DNA from: Thermoflexales bacterium
GTDB taxonomy: Bacteria; Chloroflexota; Anaerolineae; Fen-1058
Direction of reading: 5' to 3'
NCBI GenBank assembly: GCA_016931085.1
Contig: JAFGFO010000090.1
Span: 1 to 26,450 of the forward strand
Length of the DNA: 26,450 bases
Within the stretch, counting starts at the first letter, position 1. Every line of letters starts with the position of its first letter. Positions 1 through 6,445 of the stretch are shown piece after piece. The translations under genes were made by a program, and so were the position numbers. The notes below the pieces were generated by a model. The model was not told the origin of the DNA and searched no databases. It saw nothing but the letters and a program-made list of their open reading frames with translations.

Positions 1-2
1 TA

Positions 3-1514
3 CTCAACGTCGTCGAGATGCGGGGGATCGTCAAGCGCTTCCCCGGCGTGCTGGCGAATGACCGCGTGGATTTCGACCTGCGCCAGGGCGAGGTTCATGC
101 CTTGCTGGGCGAAAACGGCGCCGGAAAAAGCACGCTGATGAATGTGTTGGCCGGCTTGTATCGGCCCGAAGAGGGTGAGATTTTCGTGGAGGGCAAGCCG
201 GCCAACTTTCATTCGCCGCGGGCCGCCATCGCGCGCGGCATCGGCATGGTTCACCAACACTTTATGCTGGTGCCGTCACAGACGGTCACCGAGAATATCT
301 TGCTCGGCCTGGACTGGCCGCGTTTCTTGCTGCGCCTGCCGGAGCTTGACCGGCGTGTGCTGGCGCTGCAAGAGCAGTACGGGCTGAAAGTAGATCCCAG
401 GGCCAAGATCTGGCAACTGTCGGTTGGCGAACAGCAGCGGGTGGAAATCCTCAAGATGCTCTACCGGGGAGCAAGCGTCCTGATCATGGACGAGCCAACC
501 GCTGTGCTTACCCCACAGGAGGTGGTCGATCTCTTTGACACCTTGCGCTCGATGACACAAAGCGGCCATTCGATCATCTTTATCAGCCACAAGTTGGACG
601 AGGTCTTGCAGATCGCCGACCGCGTCAGCGTGCTGCGCCACGGGCGCGTGACGGCCGCTGGCCTGGAGGTGGGGGCTGTGACCAAGACCGGGCTGGCCCG
701 CTTGATGGTAGGGCGCGAGGTGATCTTTACGACGCACAAAGAGCCGGTCCCGCTTGGGCCAGTGGCCCTGTCGATCGAGAACGTGTACGCCGACAACGAT
801 CGTGGACTTCCTGCCCTGCAAGGCCTGGCGCTCAAGGTGCGCGCAGGCGAAATCGTCGGCCTGGCCGGTGTGGCCGGCAATGGGCAAAGCGAGCTGGCCC
901 AACTCATCACCGGCCTGCGCCGCTGCCGCAGCGGGCGCATACTCGTCAATGACCAGGATGTGAGCAATACCCCACCGCGCCGGGCCATCGACCTGGGTGT
1001 ATCGCATATCCCGGAAGATCGGGCCGGCGTGGGCAGCTCGCCGAACATGAGCCTGGCCGATAACCTGATCATGAAATGTTACCGCCACCCACCCATCGCG
1101 GCTGGTTGGGTCTTGAACCGCCCGGCCATCCGCCGCCAGGCTCGGGATCTCAAGCAGGCCTACGACATCGCGGCACCGTCTATCGACACCGAGGCGCGCT
1201 TGCTTTCCGGTGGCAACTTGCAAAAACTGATCCTGGCCCGCGAGATGTCGTCTGGCGCCAAGCTCATGATCGCCGTGCAGCCTACACGCGGCCTGGACGT
1301 GGGCGCGATCGAGACTGTTCATCGCTTGCTGCTGCAAAAACGCGAAGAGGGCGTGGCCATACTCCTCATTTCCGAGGAACTGGATGAGCTGTTGTCGCTG
1401 TCCGATCGCATCCTGGGCATCTATGAGGGGCAAATCATGGGAGAGCTGCGCGCCCAGGCGGCTACTCTGGAAGAGATCGGCCTGATGATGGCCGGCGTGA
1501 GACGTGAAACGTAA
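3..1514 (+). CDS. Nucleoside/simple-sugar ABC transporter ATP-binding protein (5' end possibly outside window)
   Basis: This is the double-cassette ATPase of an ABC importer of the BmpA/NupOPQ (nucleoside) or RbsA/MglA (sugar) type, energising uptake from the cytoplasmic face. Counting from the ATG at 18, Walker A is GENGAGKST (residues 31-39), the first signature is LSVGEQQR and the first Walker B is LIMDEPTA. The second cassette has the degenerate loop GVAGNGQSE, the signature LSGGNLQK and IAVQPTRGLDVGA, where Q replaces the catalytic Glu, as is usual in the nucleoside branch. The frame is open to the left edge and reads LNVVE before the ATG at 18, so the true start may lie upstream. Two permeases of the same class follow directly. 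The stop codon TAA lies inside a GTGAAAC-type repeat. The substrate is inferred from the nearby upp gene and the family. Confidence 0.93.
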   Translation, partial: LNVVEMRGIVKRFPGVLANDRVDFDLRQGEVHALLGENGAGKSTLMNVLAGLYRPEEGEIFVEGKPANFHSPRAAIARGIGMVHQHFMLVPSQTVTENILLGLDWPRFLLRLPELDRRVLALQEQYGLKVDPRAKIWQLSVGEQQRVEILKMLYRGASVLIMDEPTAVLTPQEVVDLFDTLRSMTQSGHSIIFISHKLDEVLQIADRVSVLRHGRVTAAGLEVGAVTKTGLARLMVGREVIFTTHKEPVPLGPVALSIENVYADNDRGLPALQGLALKVRAGEIVGLAGVAGNGQSELAQLITGLRRCRSGRILVNDQDVSNTPPRRAIDLGVSHIPEDRAGVGSSPNMSLADNLIMKCYRHPPIAAGWVLNRPAIRRQARDLKQAYDIAAPSIDTEARLLSGGNLQKLILAREMSSGAKLMIAVQPTRGLDVGAIETVHRLLLQKREEGVAILLISEELDELLSLSDRILGIYEGQIMGELRAQAATLEEIGLMMAGVRRET

Positions 1515-1575
1515 AACGTGAAACGTGAAACCTTGAAAGCTGAGACCTTGAAACCTGAAACTTTGAACCTGAAAC
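1497..1575. repeat. Degenerate GTGAAAC heptamer array across a gene junction
   Basis: About eleven 7-8 bp units run head to tail: GTGAGAC, GTGAAAC, GTAAAAC, GTGAAAC, GTGAAAC, then degenerate CTTGAAA/CTGAAAC forms. The array supplies the TAA stop of the upstream ATPase (in unit GTAAAAC) and the GTG start of the downstream permease. A decayed relative lies at 4169-4215. It resembles in kind the short tandem heptamer (STRR) repeats known from filamentous cyanobacteria. Confidence 0.75.
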
Positions 1576-2666
1576 CCCCGTCCCCGCCTTTTCGCGTCGT
1601 GCTCGAACCGCGCATGAACGTGCCGCGCTGGCTGCCATTTGCCACGTCGCTGGGGGCGGTGTTCGTCGCCCTGGTGATTGGCGGCGTGATCATCGGGCTG
1701 AGCGGCGGACGCCCCCTCGAGTCATACCTGCACATCTTCAAGGCCGCCTTTGGCAGCCCGGGCGTGTTTTCGGATACATTGGTCAAGGCTACCCCGCTGA
1801 TCTTGACCGGCCTGGCCTGCGCCTTGGCGTTTCGCATGAAGTTGTGGAATATCGGCGCCGAAGGACAGTTCTTCATGGGCGCCTGGGCCGCCAGCGCTGT
1901 GGTGCTGGCGCCTCTCTTGCCGGCTGACACGCCAGCCGCGATGATGCTTCTGGCCATGGCCGCCGCCGGGGCCGCCGGCGGCGGCCTGTGGGGTTTGGTC
2001 CCCGGCTTTCTCAAGGCCCGCTTCAACGTCAATGAAATCATCACCACACTGATGATGAACTATATCGCTGTGTCGTGGGTCAAGTATTGGGTCTTTGGCG
2101 CTTGGAGCGAACGAGGCTTTCAGATGTCGCCCGTTTTCCCCAAAACGGCCTGGCTGCCGCGCCTGTCCGATTACGCCCAGTCCATCCCCGCCTTTTCAGG
2201 CCTGACGCTGCACGTGGGGATGGCTTTTGGCTTGCTGGCAGCCGGCGTGGTGTGGTTCATCCTTCATCGCAGCCGGTGGGGCTATGAAATTCGCTTGATT
2301 GGCGATAACCCCTCCGCTGCTCGCTATGCTGGCATGGACATTGTGCGCAACGTGACGCTGGTGATGATGCTCTCCGGCGCAATCGCCGGCCTGGGCGGGA
2401 TGTCCGAAATCTCGGGTGTAGTGCACCGCTTGCAGGACCGTATCTCGCCCGGTTATGGCTTTACGGGCATCATCATCGCCTGGCTGGCCAAGCTCGATCC
2501 CTTTGGCGTCATCCTGGTGTCTGTCTTGTTTGGCGGCCTGCTGCTGGCCGGGCGCGAGATCCAGCCCTCGGGCGTCCCCCGCATGCTGCAGGGCATCATC
2601 CTGTTCACCGTCATCGCCAGCGACGTGCTGCTGCGCTACCGAGTTCGGATTATTATCCGCGAATAA
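1518..2666 (+). CDS. Nucleoside/simple-sugar ABC transporter permease (NupP/YufP-like)
   Basis: This is an integral membrane permease of the BPD_transp_2 family (branched-chain amino acid/sugar/nucleoside type), 382 aa, with about ten hydrophobic segments. The stretch LKARFNVNEIITTLMMNYI and the loop GDNPSAARYAGMD are hallmarks of the class. The GTG at 1518 is a heptamer-repeat unit, so residues 1-20 are lysine/glutamate/leucine-rich repeat translation. Later in-frame starts (GTG 1599, ATG 1614, just before VPRWLPFATS) may be the ancestral ones. The C-terminus RIIIRE and its TAA stop are encoded by the left inverted repeat of the adjacent GxxExxY element, so the original tail was probably replaced. 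It should pair with the second permease at 3134. Confidence 0.92.
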   Translation: MKRETLKAETLKPETLNLKPPSPPFRVVLEPRMNVPRWLPFATSLGAVFVALVIGGVIIGLSGGRPLESYLHIFKAAFGSPGVFSDTLVKATPLILTGLACALAFRMKLWNIGAEGQFFMGAWAASAVVLAPLLPADTPAAMMLLAMAAAGAAGGGLWGLVPGFLKARFNVNEIITTLMMNYIAVSWVKYWVFGAWSERGFQMSPVFPKTAWLPRLSDYAQSIPAFSGLTLHVGMAFGLLAAGVVWFILHRSRWGYEIRLIGDNPSAARYAGMDIVRNVTLVMMLSGAIAGLGGMSEISGVVHRLQDRISPGYGFTGIIIAWLAKLDPFGVILVSVLFGGLLLAGREIQPSGVPRMLQGIILFTVIASDVLLRYRVRIIIRE

Positions 2667-3130
2667 CGCGAATCTTTCGCTAATTTTTATGAGACTTGCG
2701 TGATGAGTGGAAGCAACAAGGTAGATTTGCTTTACAAGGACGAGGTATATGCACTTGTGGGTGCAGCAATGCAGGTCTATACTTCACTGGGATCTGGCTT
2801 TCTGGAAGCAGTGTACCAGGAGGCCCTTGAGATAGAATTTGCAGAACGCCGCATTCCTTTTGAAGCACAAAGGGAATTACATATTTATTACAGGGAACAT
2901 TGTCTGAACAAGACCTATATGGCTGATTTTATAGCCTTTGGTCAAGTTGTTTTGGAAATCAAAGCTCTTGATTGTCTGACGGCTCGTGAGGAAGCGCAAT
3001 TGCTCAATTATCTGAAAGCAACAGGTATGCAGGTCGGTGTTCTCATCAACTTTGGTTCTGCGGATAAATTGGAATGGAAGCGAATGGTATTGACAAAACA
3101 TTCGTGAAGATTAGCGTAGATTAGCGGATA
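2654..3130. mobile_element. GxxExxY element bounded by imperfect inverted repeats
   Basis: A 31-bp left end (2654-2684, beginning TATCCGCGAATAACGCGAAT) and a 31-bp right end (3100-3130) are imperfect inverted copies of each other. They agree at roughly three quarters of positions with one compensating indel each way, and each is built from about three 10-11 bp sub-units around CGCtAAT/CGCgAAT. Between them lies only the GxxExxY gene, visibly AT-richer than the GC-rich permease genes on both sides. The ends overlap the 3' end of one permease and abut the ATG of the next. Mobility is inferred; no transposase or clear target duplication is visible. Confidence 0.55.
2703..3107 (+). CDS. GxxExxY family protein (PD-(D/E)XK nuclease fold)
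   Basis: This small protein (134 aa from the ATG at 2703; a GTG at 2700 is also possible) belongs to the GxxExxY family. It carries the name motif GFLEAVY (G32, E35, Y38) and a nuclease-like core with D75 in MADFIAFG and LEIKAL giving E85 and K87, the E-x-K of the PD-(D/E)XK fold. Members are common in environmental genomes, but I know of no established function. It interrupts an ABC transporter operon, is much AT-richer than its neighbours and is framed by inverted repeats, all pointing to acquired DNA. No good ribosome site precedes it. A tiny ORF (2690-2704) ends in TGATG overlapping the start and could couple translation. Confidence 0.9.
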   Translation: MSGSNKVDLLYKDEVYALVGAAMQVYTSLGSGFLEAVYQEALEIEFAERRIPFEAQRELHIYYREHCLNKTYMADFIAFGQVVLEIKALDCLTAREEAQLLNYLKATGMQVGVLINFGSADKLEWKRMVLTKHS

Positions 3131-3133
3131 AAA

Positions 3134-4105
3134 ATGATTGATTGGGTCATTATCCTTCAAGCCGGGATCGCCAGCGGCACGGTGCTGTTGTTTGCCGCCG
3201 TGGGCGAGCTGTTGACCGAGCGCTCGGGCGTGTTGAACCTGGGCGTGGAGGGCATGATGCTCATCGGCGCCATGACCGCTTTTAAAACGGTTGTGGAGGT
3301 GGGCAATCCGTGGCTGGGGGTGGCGTACGCTATGCTGGCCGCTGGCGCCTTGAGCTTGCTGCACGCCCTGGTCACCATCAGCTTTCAGGCTGACCAGGTC
3401 GTCAGCGGCCTGGCGATCAATTTTGTGGGAGTGGGGTTGAGCACTGTGCTGGGCGAGGGCCTGAGCAAGGCCGGCACGACCGCACTCTTGCCCTCGTATA
3501 CGCTGCCGCTCTTGTCGCAAATCCCGCTCCTGGGACCGATCTTTTTCACCAATCATCACGTGCTGGTTTACGCCGGTTATCTGCTCGTGCCGGCTGTTTG
3601 GTTTTATGTCAACCACACACGGGCCGGCCTGCACCTGCGTGCAGTCGGCGAATATCCGGCTGCCGCCGACGCCCTTGGTATCAATGTGTACGCGCAGCGT
3701 TACTTTTACGTGCTGCTTGGTGGCATGCTGGTGGGACTGTCTGGCGCAACGATCAGCCTGGCCGTCTCGCCAGGCTGGTTCAGCGACATGACCACCGCCG
3801 GCCAGGGCTGGATCGCGATTGGCTTGGTGATCTTTGCCCAGTGGGACCCCTGGCGAGCGGCCGGCGGCGGCTACATGTTCGGCGCGCTCAGGCGCCTTAT
3901 CCTCGACTTGCAAGGCCCGCAGACGCTGCTGGGCTTTCGTAACCCGTTTTACTATACGCACAAGCTGGGCTTTTTTCTCGAGATGCTGCCTTACGCGCTG
4001 ACCATCCTGGTGCTGGTGGCCGTCAGCCGCGAGGCGCTCCGCAAGCGCCTGGGATCGCCGGCGGCCCTGGGCACCCCCTACGCGCGGGGCGAGCGAGGAG
4101 TTTAA
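3134..4105 (+). CDS. Nucleoside/simple-sugar ABC transporter permease (NupQ/YufQ-like)
   Basis: This is the second BPD_transp_2 permease of the importer, 323 aa, with about eight to nine membrane segments. The N-terminal region GELLTERSGVLNLGVEGMM and the loop RAVGEYPAAADALGINV are typical of the YufQ branch. It should form a heterodimeric channel with the permease at 1518. In related operons these permease genes usually abut or overlap. Here they are separated by the 477-bp GxxExxY element, and this ATG sits immediately after the element's right repeat with no clear ribosome site, so expression may have been altered. The TAA stop lies in the first unit of a TTAATTG array. Confidence 0.93.
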   Translation: MIDWVIILQAGIASGTVLLFAAVGELLTERSGVLNLGVEGMMLIGAMTAFKTVVEVGNPWLGVAYAMLAAGALSLLHALVTISFQADQVVSGLAINFVGVGLSTVLGEGLSKAGTTALLPSYTLPLLSQIPLLGPIFFTNHHVLVYAGYLLVPAVWFYVNHTRAGLHLRAVGEYPAAADALGINVYAQRYFYVLLGGMLVGLSGATISLAVSPGWFSDMTTAGQGWIAIGLVIFAQWDPWRAAGGGYMFGALRRLILDLQGPQTLLGFRNPFYYTHKLGFFLEMLPYALTILVLVAVSREALRKRLGSPAALGTPYARGERGV

Positions 4106-4122
4106 TTGTTAATTGTTAATTT
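4102..4122. repeat. TTAATTG heptamer array (three units)
   Basis: Three perfect-register 7-bp units, TTAATTG, TTAATTG, TTAATTT, begin within the stop codon of the preceding permease. The same family, with the same terminal TTAATTT, occurs as six units at 5305-5346. Confidence 0.8.
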
Positions 4123-4168
4123 TAGCGTCGTCGATCTTGAGCGAACGAACGCCGCTCAGTGAATCTCG

Positions 4169-4215
4169 CGCCTGGAGCCTGAGACGTGAAATCTGGAACC
4201 TGGAATCTGAAGACC
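4169..4215. repeat. Decayed GTGAAAC-type repeat in the 4106-4227 intergenic gap
   Basis: The intergenic gap ends in a run of CCTGGAG, CCTGAGAC, GTGAAATC, TGGAAC, CTGGAATC, TGAAGACC-like units, related to the 1497-1575 array. It ends just before a strong AAGGAGG ribosome site (4217-4223) for the gene at 4228. The rest of the gap holds the TTAATTG array and a weak GAGCG/CGCTC hairpin near 4139-4157. Confidence 0.5.
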
Positions 4216-4227
4216 TAAGGAGGATCT

Positions 4228-4668
4228 ATGAGGTTATCTAAACGCACCTGGCAAGCGATTGCCCTGGTCCTGATCTTGATTGCCGTCTTTTTGGGGGCGT
4301 TGGGGCTGTTCATGGCCTTCACGCCTGACAGGCCGCTTGAAAGCTGGCCTGAGAAGATGACGGACTATTTCGGCACTAGCCGGGCCTGCTGCCTGGCGCC
4401 GGCCTTTGTGCTGCTTTGCCTGGCTTATCTGATAGCCGCTGTGGGGCGCCGACAAGACCCGCGCCTGCGCTGGAGCGAGCTGTTGGCGACGTTGGGCGCG
4501 GCTGCCGGCTTGCTCCTGGCCCTGGTGGGACTGACGGCCATCATTGCCCCTGGCCCGGATGATCCTGCCAGAACGCAGGCCGGAATGGCTGCTATGTGCT
4601 TGCTGCCGGGTTTGTTCATCGTCGCCGTCTCCGGCGTGTTCTGGTTCTGGTCGCGCGGGCGCGGCTAG
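4228..4668 (+). CDS. Hypothetical four-helix membrane protein
   Basis: I do not recognise this 146-aa protein. It has four hydrophobic segments (about residues 10-31, 55-72, 83-107 and 118-141), short charged connectors and a cysteine pair at the start of helix 2 (SRACCLAPAF). Its C-terminus is SRGRG. There is no lipobox. AAGGAGG 5 nt upstream of the ATG supports the start. Its TAG stop runs into the AGGAGGT ribosome site of upp, which starts 9 nt later, so the two are probably co-transcribed and possibly translationally coupled. Its position between a nucleoside importer and upp suggests, but does not prove, a role in nucleobase handling. Confidence 0.75.
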   Translation: MRLSKRTWQAIALVLILIAVFLGALGLFMAFTPDRPLESWPEKMTDYFGTSRACCLAPAFVLLCLAYLIAAVGRRQDPRLRWSELLATLGAAAGLLLALVGLTAIIAPGPDDPARTQAGMAAMCLLPGLFIVAVSGVFWFWSRGRG

Positions 4669-4677
4669 GAGGTCACG

Positions 4678-5304
4678 ATGTCCCTCGTTTTTCCGTCTCG
4701 ACATCCCCTGGTCAAGCACAAGCTGGCGCTGCTGCGTGATGTGGAAACCGGCCCCAAGAAATTTCGAGAGTTGATTCACGAATTGGCCATCTTGCTGGCC
4801 TACGAGGCCACGGCTGATTTGGAGCTTGACTCAAGGCAGGTTTCTACCCCCATGGGACAGGCGAACGGCTGGCAGTTGCGAGAGAAAATTGGCCTGGTGC
4901 CCGTTCTGCGAGCCGGCCTGGGTATGGTCGAGGGGATCTGGGAGATGATGCCCTCGGCTGAGGTGTGGCACATCGGGTTGTTTCGCGACGAGCGCACGCT
5001 CAAGCCGGTAGAGTATTACAACAAGCTGCCCGTGTCGCCCACGGTGGATGTGTGCCTGGTCCTCGACCCCATGCTGGCGACCGGCGGCTCGGCCGTGGCA
5101 ACGGTGGATATCCTCAAAAAGTGGGGCGCCAGGCGCATCAAGTACGTTGGCCTCATCGCCGCGCCGGAGGGCGTGGACTGCCTGTCCGCCGCTCACCCCG
5201 ACGTGCCTATCCACCTGGCCGCGATTGACGAACGGCTCAATGACATCGGCTACATCGTGCCCGGCCTGGGCGACGCCGGCGACCGGCAGTTCGGAACGGC
5301 CTGA
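4678..5304 (+). CDS. upp: Uracil phosphoribosyltransferase
   Basis: This cytoplasmic pyrimidine-salvage enzyme makes UMP and pyrophosphate from uracil and PRPP. At 208 aa it has the usual family length. The N-terminus [13 protein letters not shown], the [15 protein letters not shown] segment, the PRPP-binding loop [13 protein letters not shown] and the C-terminal uracil-binding region [20 protein letters not shown] are all present. AGGAGG ends 5 nt upstream of the ATG. Together with the upstream nucleoside-type importer it suggests uptake and recycling of pyrimidines. The TGA stop directly precedes a six-unit TTAATTG array. Confidence 0.97.
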   Translation: MSLVFPSRHPLVKHKLALLRDVETGPKKFRELIHELAILLAYEATADLELDSRQVSTPMGQANGWQLREKIGLVPVLRAGLGMVEGIWEMMPSAEVWHIGLFRDERTLKPVEYYNKLPVSPTVDVCLVLDPMLATGGSAVATVDILKKWGARRIKYVGLIAAPEGVDCLSAAHPDVPIHLAAIDERLNDIGYIVPGLGDAGDRQFGTA

Positions 5305-5346
5305 TTAATTGTTAATTGTGAATTTTTAATTGTTAATTGTTAATTT
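5305..5346. repeat. TTAATTG heptamer array (six units)
   Basis: Six contiguous 7-bp units without gaps: TTAATTG, TTAATTG, TGAATTT, TTAATTG, TTAATTG, TTAATTT. The array starts one base after the upp stop and runs into the next reading frame, providing both its upstream stop (TAA 5327) and its TTG start (5330). Confidence 0.85.
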
Positions 5347-6376
5347 TCTCCTGGTGTTTGGTGCTGGATTAGGGTTGGCGTTCGTGCTCACGCCGCTGGC
5401 GGCCTGGGTGGGACGCCGCTGGGGGCTGACCGACCGGCCTGGCGGGCGGCGACGGCACCTGGGGGCGGTCCCGCGCACGGGAGGGGTGGCGCTTTACCTG
5501 GCCTTCACGTTGGCGGTCATCCTGGCCCAGTTTTTGCCCGTGCCGCGCTTTGACCCCCAAGAAGTCACGCGTTTGTTGGGCTTGTTGTGGGGCGGGGCGA
5601 TCATTTTCGTTTATGGCCTGGCCGACGATCGTTGGGATCTCGACCCGCGCCTGCAGCTCGCCATCCAGGTGGCCGCATGCGCCGTGGCGGTGGGACACTT
5701 GATCTTTGTCGAGTACATCTTTAGCCCGCTCGACAACCAGCGCATCGACTTTCCGGCCTGGTTTACGCTGCTTTTCTCGCTGTTCTGGCTGGTGGGGATG
5801 ACTAATACCGTCAATTGGCTGGATGGCCTGGATGGCCTGGCGGCCGGTGTGACGGCGGTGGCGTCACTGGTGTTGTTTGCCAACGCGGCTTTTCGTCTGG
5901 ACCCTCCTCAGCTCAGTGTGTCGCTTTTGCCGCTGGCGTTGGCTGGCGCCTGCCTGGGTTTTTTGCCCTGGAACGTGCATCCTGCGCGTGCCTTTATGGG
6001 CAGTGGCGCGTTGTTCCTGGGCTTTACGCTCGGCTGCCTTTCGATCATCGGCGGCGCCAAGGCGGCCGCCGTGCTGCTGGTCATGGCCATACCCGTGATG
6101 GACGTCGCTTGGCTGATTGTGGCTCGCCTCCGGCGCGGGCAGTCGCCCCTGGTCGGTGGGCGCGACCACCTTCACTTTCGTCTCCTCGATGCGGGCTTGC
6201 CGCAGCGCGCGATCGTGCTGGGCTATTATGCCTTTTGCGCGGCTTTCGGTGGGCTGACGCTGCTTGTCTCATCCCGCCTGTTCAAGTTGATCGCCCTGCT
6301 CGTGCTGGGGCTGCTGGCGGCCGGCGTGCTGGCGTTGGCGGAGAGGGTGGGGAAGACAGATAGAGACGCCAGATAG
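5330..6376 (+). CDS. MraY/WecA-family polyprenyl-phosphate sugar-1-phosphate transferase
   Basis: This polytopic membrane enzyme (348 aa, about ten to eleven helices) of the glycosyltransferase-4 family transfers a sugar-1-phosphate from a UDP-sugar to undecaprenyl phosphate, starting cell-wall or surface-glycan synthesis. It shows GLTDRPGGRRRHLGAVPRTGG after helix 1 shortened to the family pattern (D/RP...H..P.PR.GG), the catalytic pair D99-D100 in GLADDRWDL, NWLDGLDGLAAG (N162, D165, D168) and the C-terminal RDHLHFRLLDAGL box. This box favours the WecA/TagO branch over MraY. An in-frame TAA at 5327 forces a start at TTG 5330 or GTG 5354. The TTG keeps helix 1 intact, although its first codons come from the heptamer repeat. 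No ribosome site is visible. Confidence 0.9.
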   Translation: MLIVNFLLVFGAGLGLAFVLTPLAAWVGRRWGLTDRPGGRRRHLGAVPRTGGVALYLAFTLAVILAQFLPVPRFDPQEVTRLLGLLWGGAIIFVYGLADDRWDLDPRLQLAIQVAACAVAVGHLIFVEYIFSPLDNQRIDFPAWFTLLFSLFWLVGMTNTVNWLDGLDGLAAGVTAVASLVLFANAAFRLDPPQLSVSLLPLALAGACLGFLPWNVHPARAFMGSGALFLGFTLGCLSIIGGAKAAAVLLVMAIPVMDVAWLIVARLRRGQSPLVGGRDHLHFRLLDAGLPQRAIVLGYYAFCAAFGGLTLLVSSRLFKLIALLVLGLLAAGVLALAERVGKTDRDAR

Positions 6377-6391
6377 AGATAGAGCAAGTCC

Positions 6392-6425
6392 AGCCTTGCG
6401 AAGGTTTCCTAACCTTCGCAAGGCT
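6392..6425. terminator. Convergent hairpin (15-bp stem, 4-nt loop)
   Basis: AGCCTTGCGAAGGTT, loop TCCT, then AACCTTCGCAAGGCT form a perfect 15-bp stem between two converging genes. There is no strong T-run on either side, so it may be a dispersed REP-like palindrome acting as a bidirectional terminator rather than a classical intrinsic terminator. Confidence 0.6.
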
Positions 6426-6445
6426 AGATAATCTGCTAGCGCAGG

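Noticed and set aside
276..1433. 385-codon minus-strand frame opposite the ABC ATPase
   Set aside because: It is antisense to a clearly conserved ATPase and has no recognisable domain or start signal.
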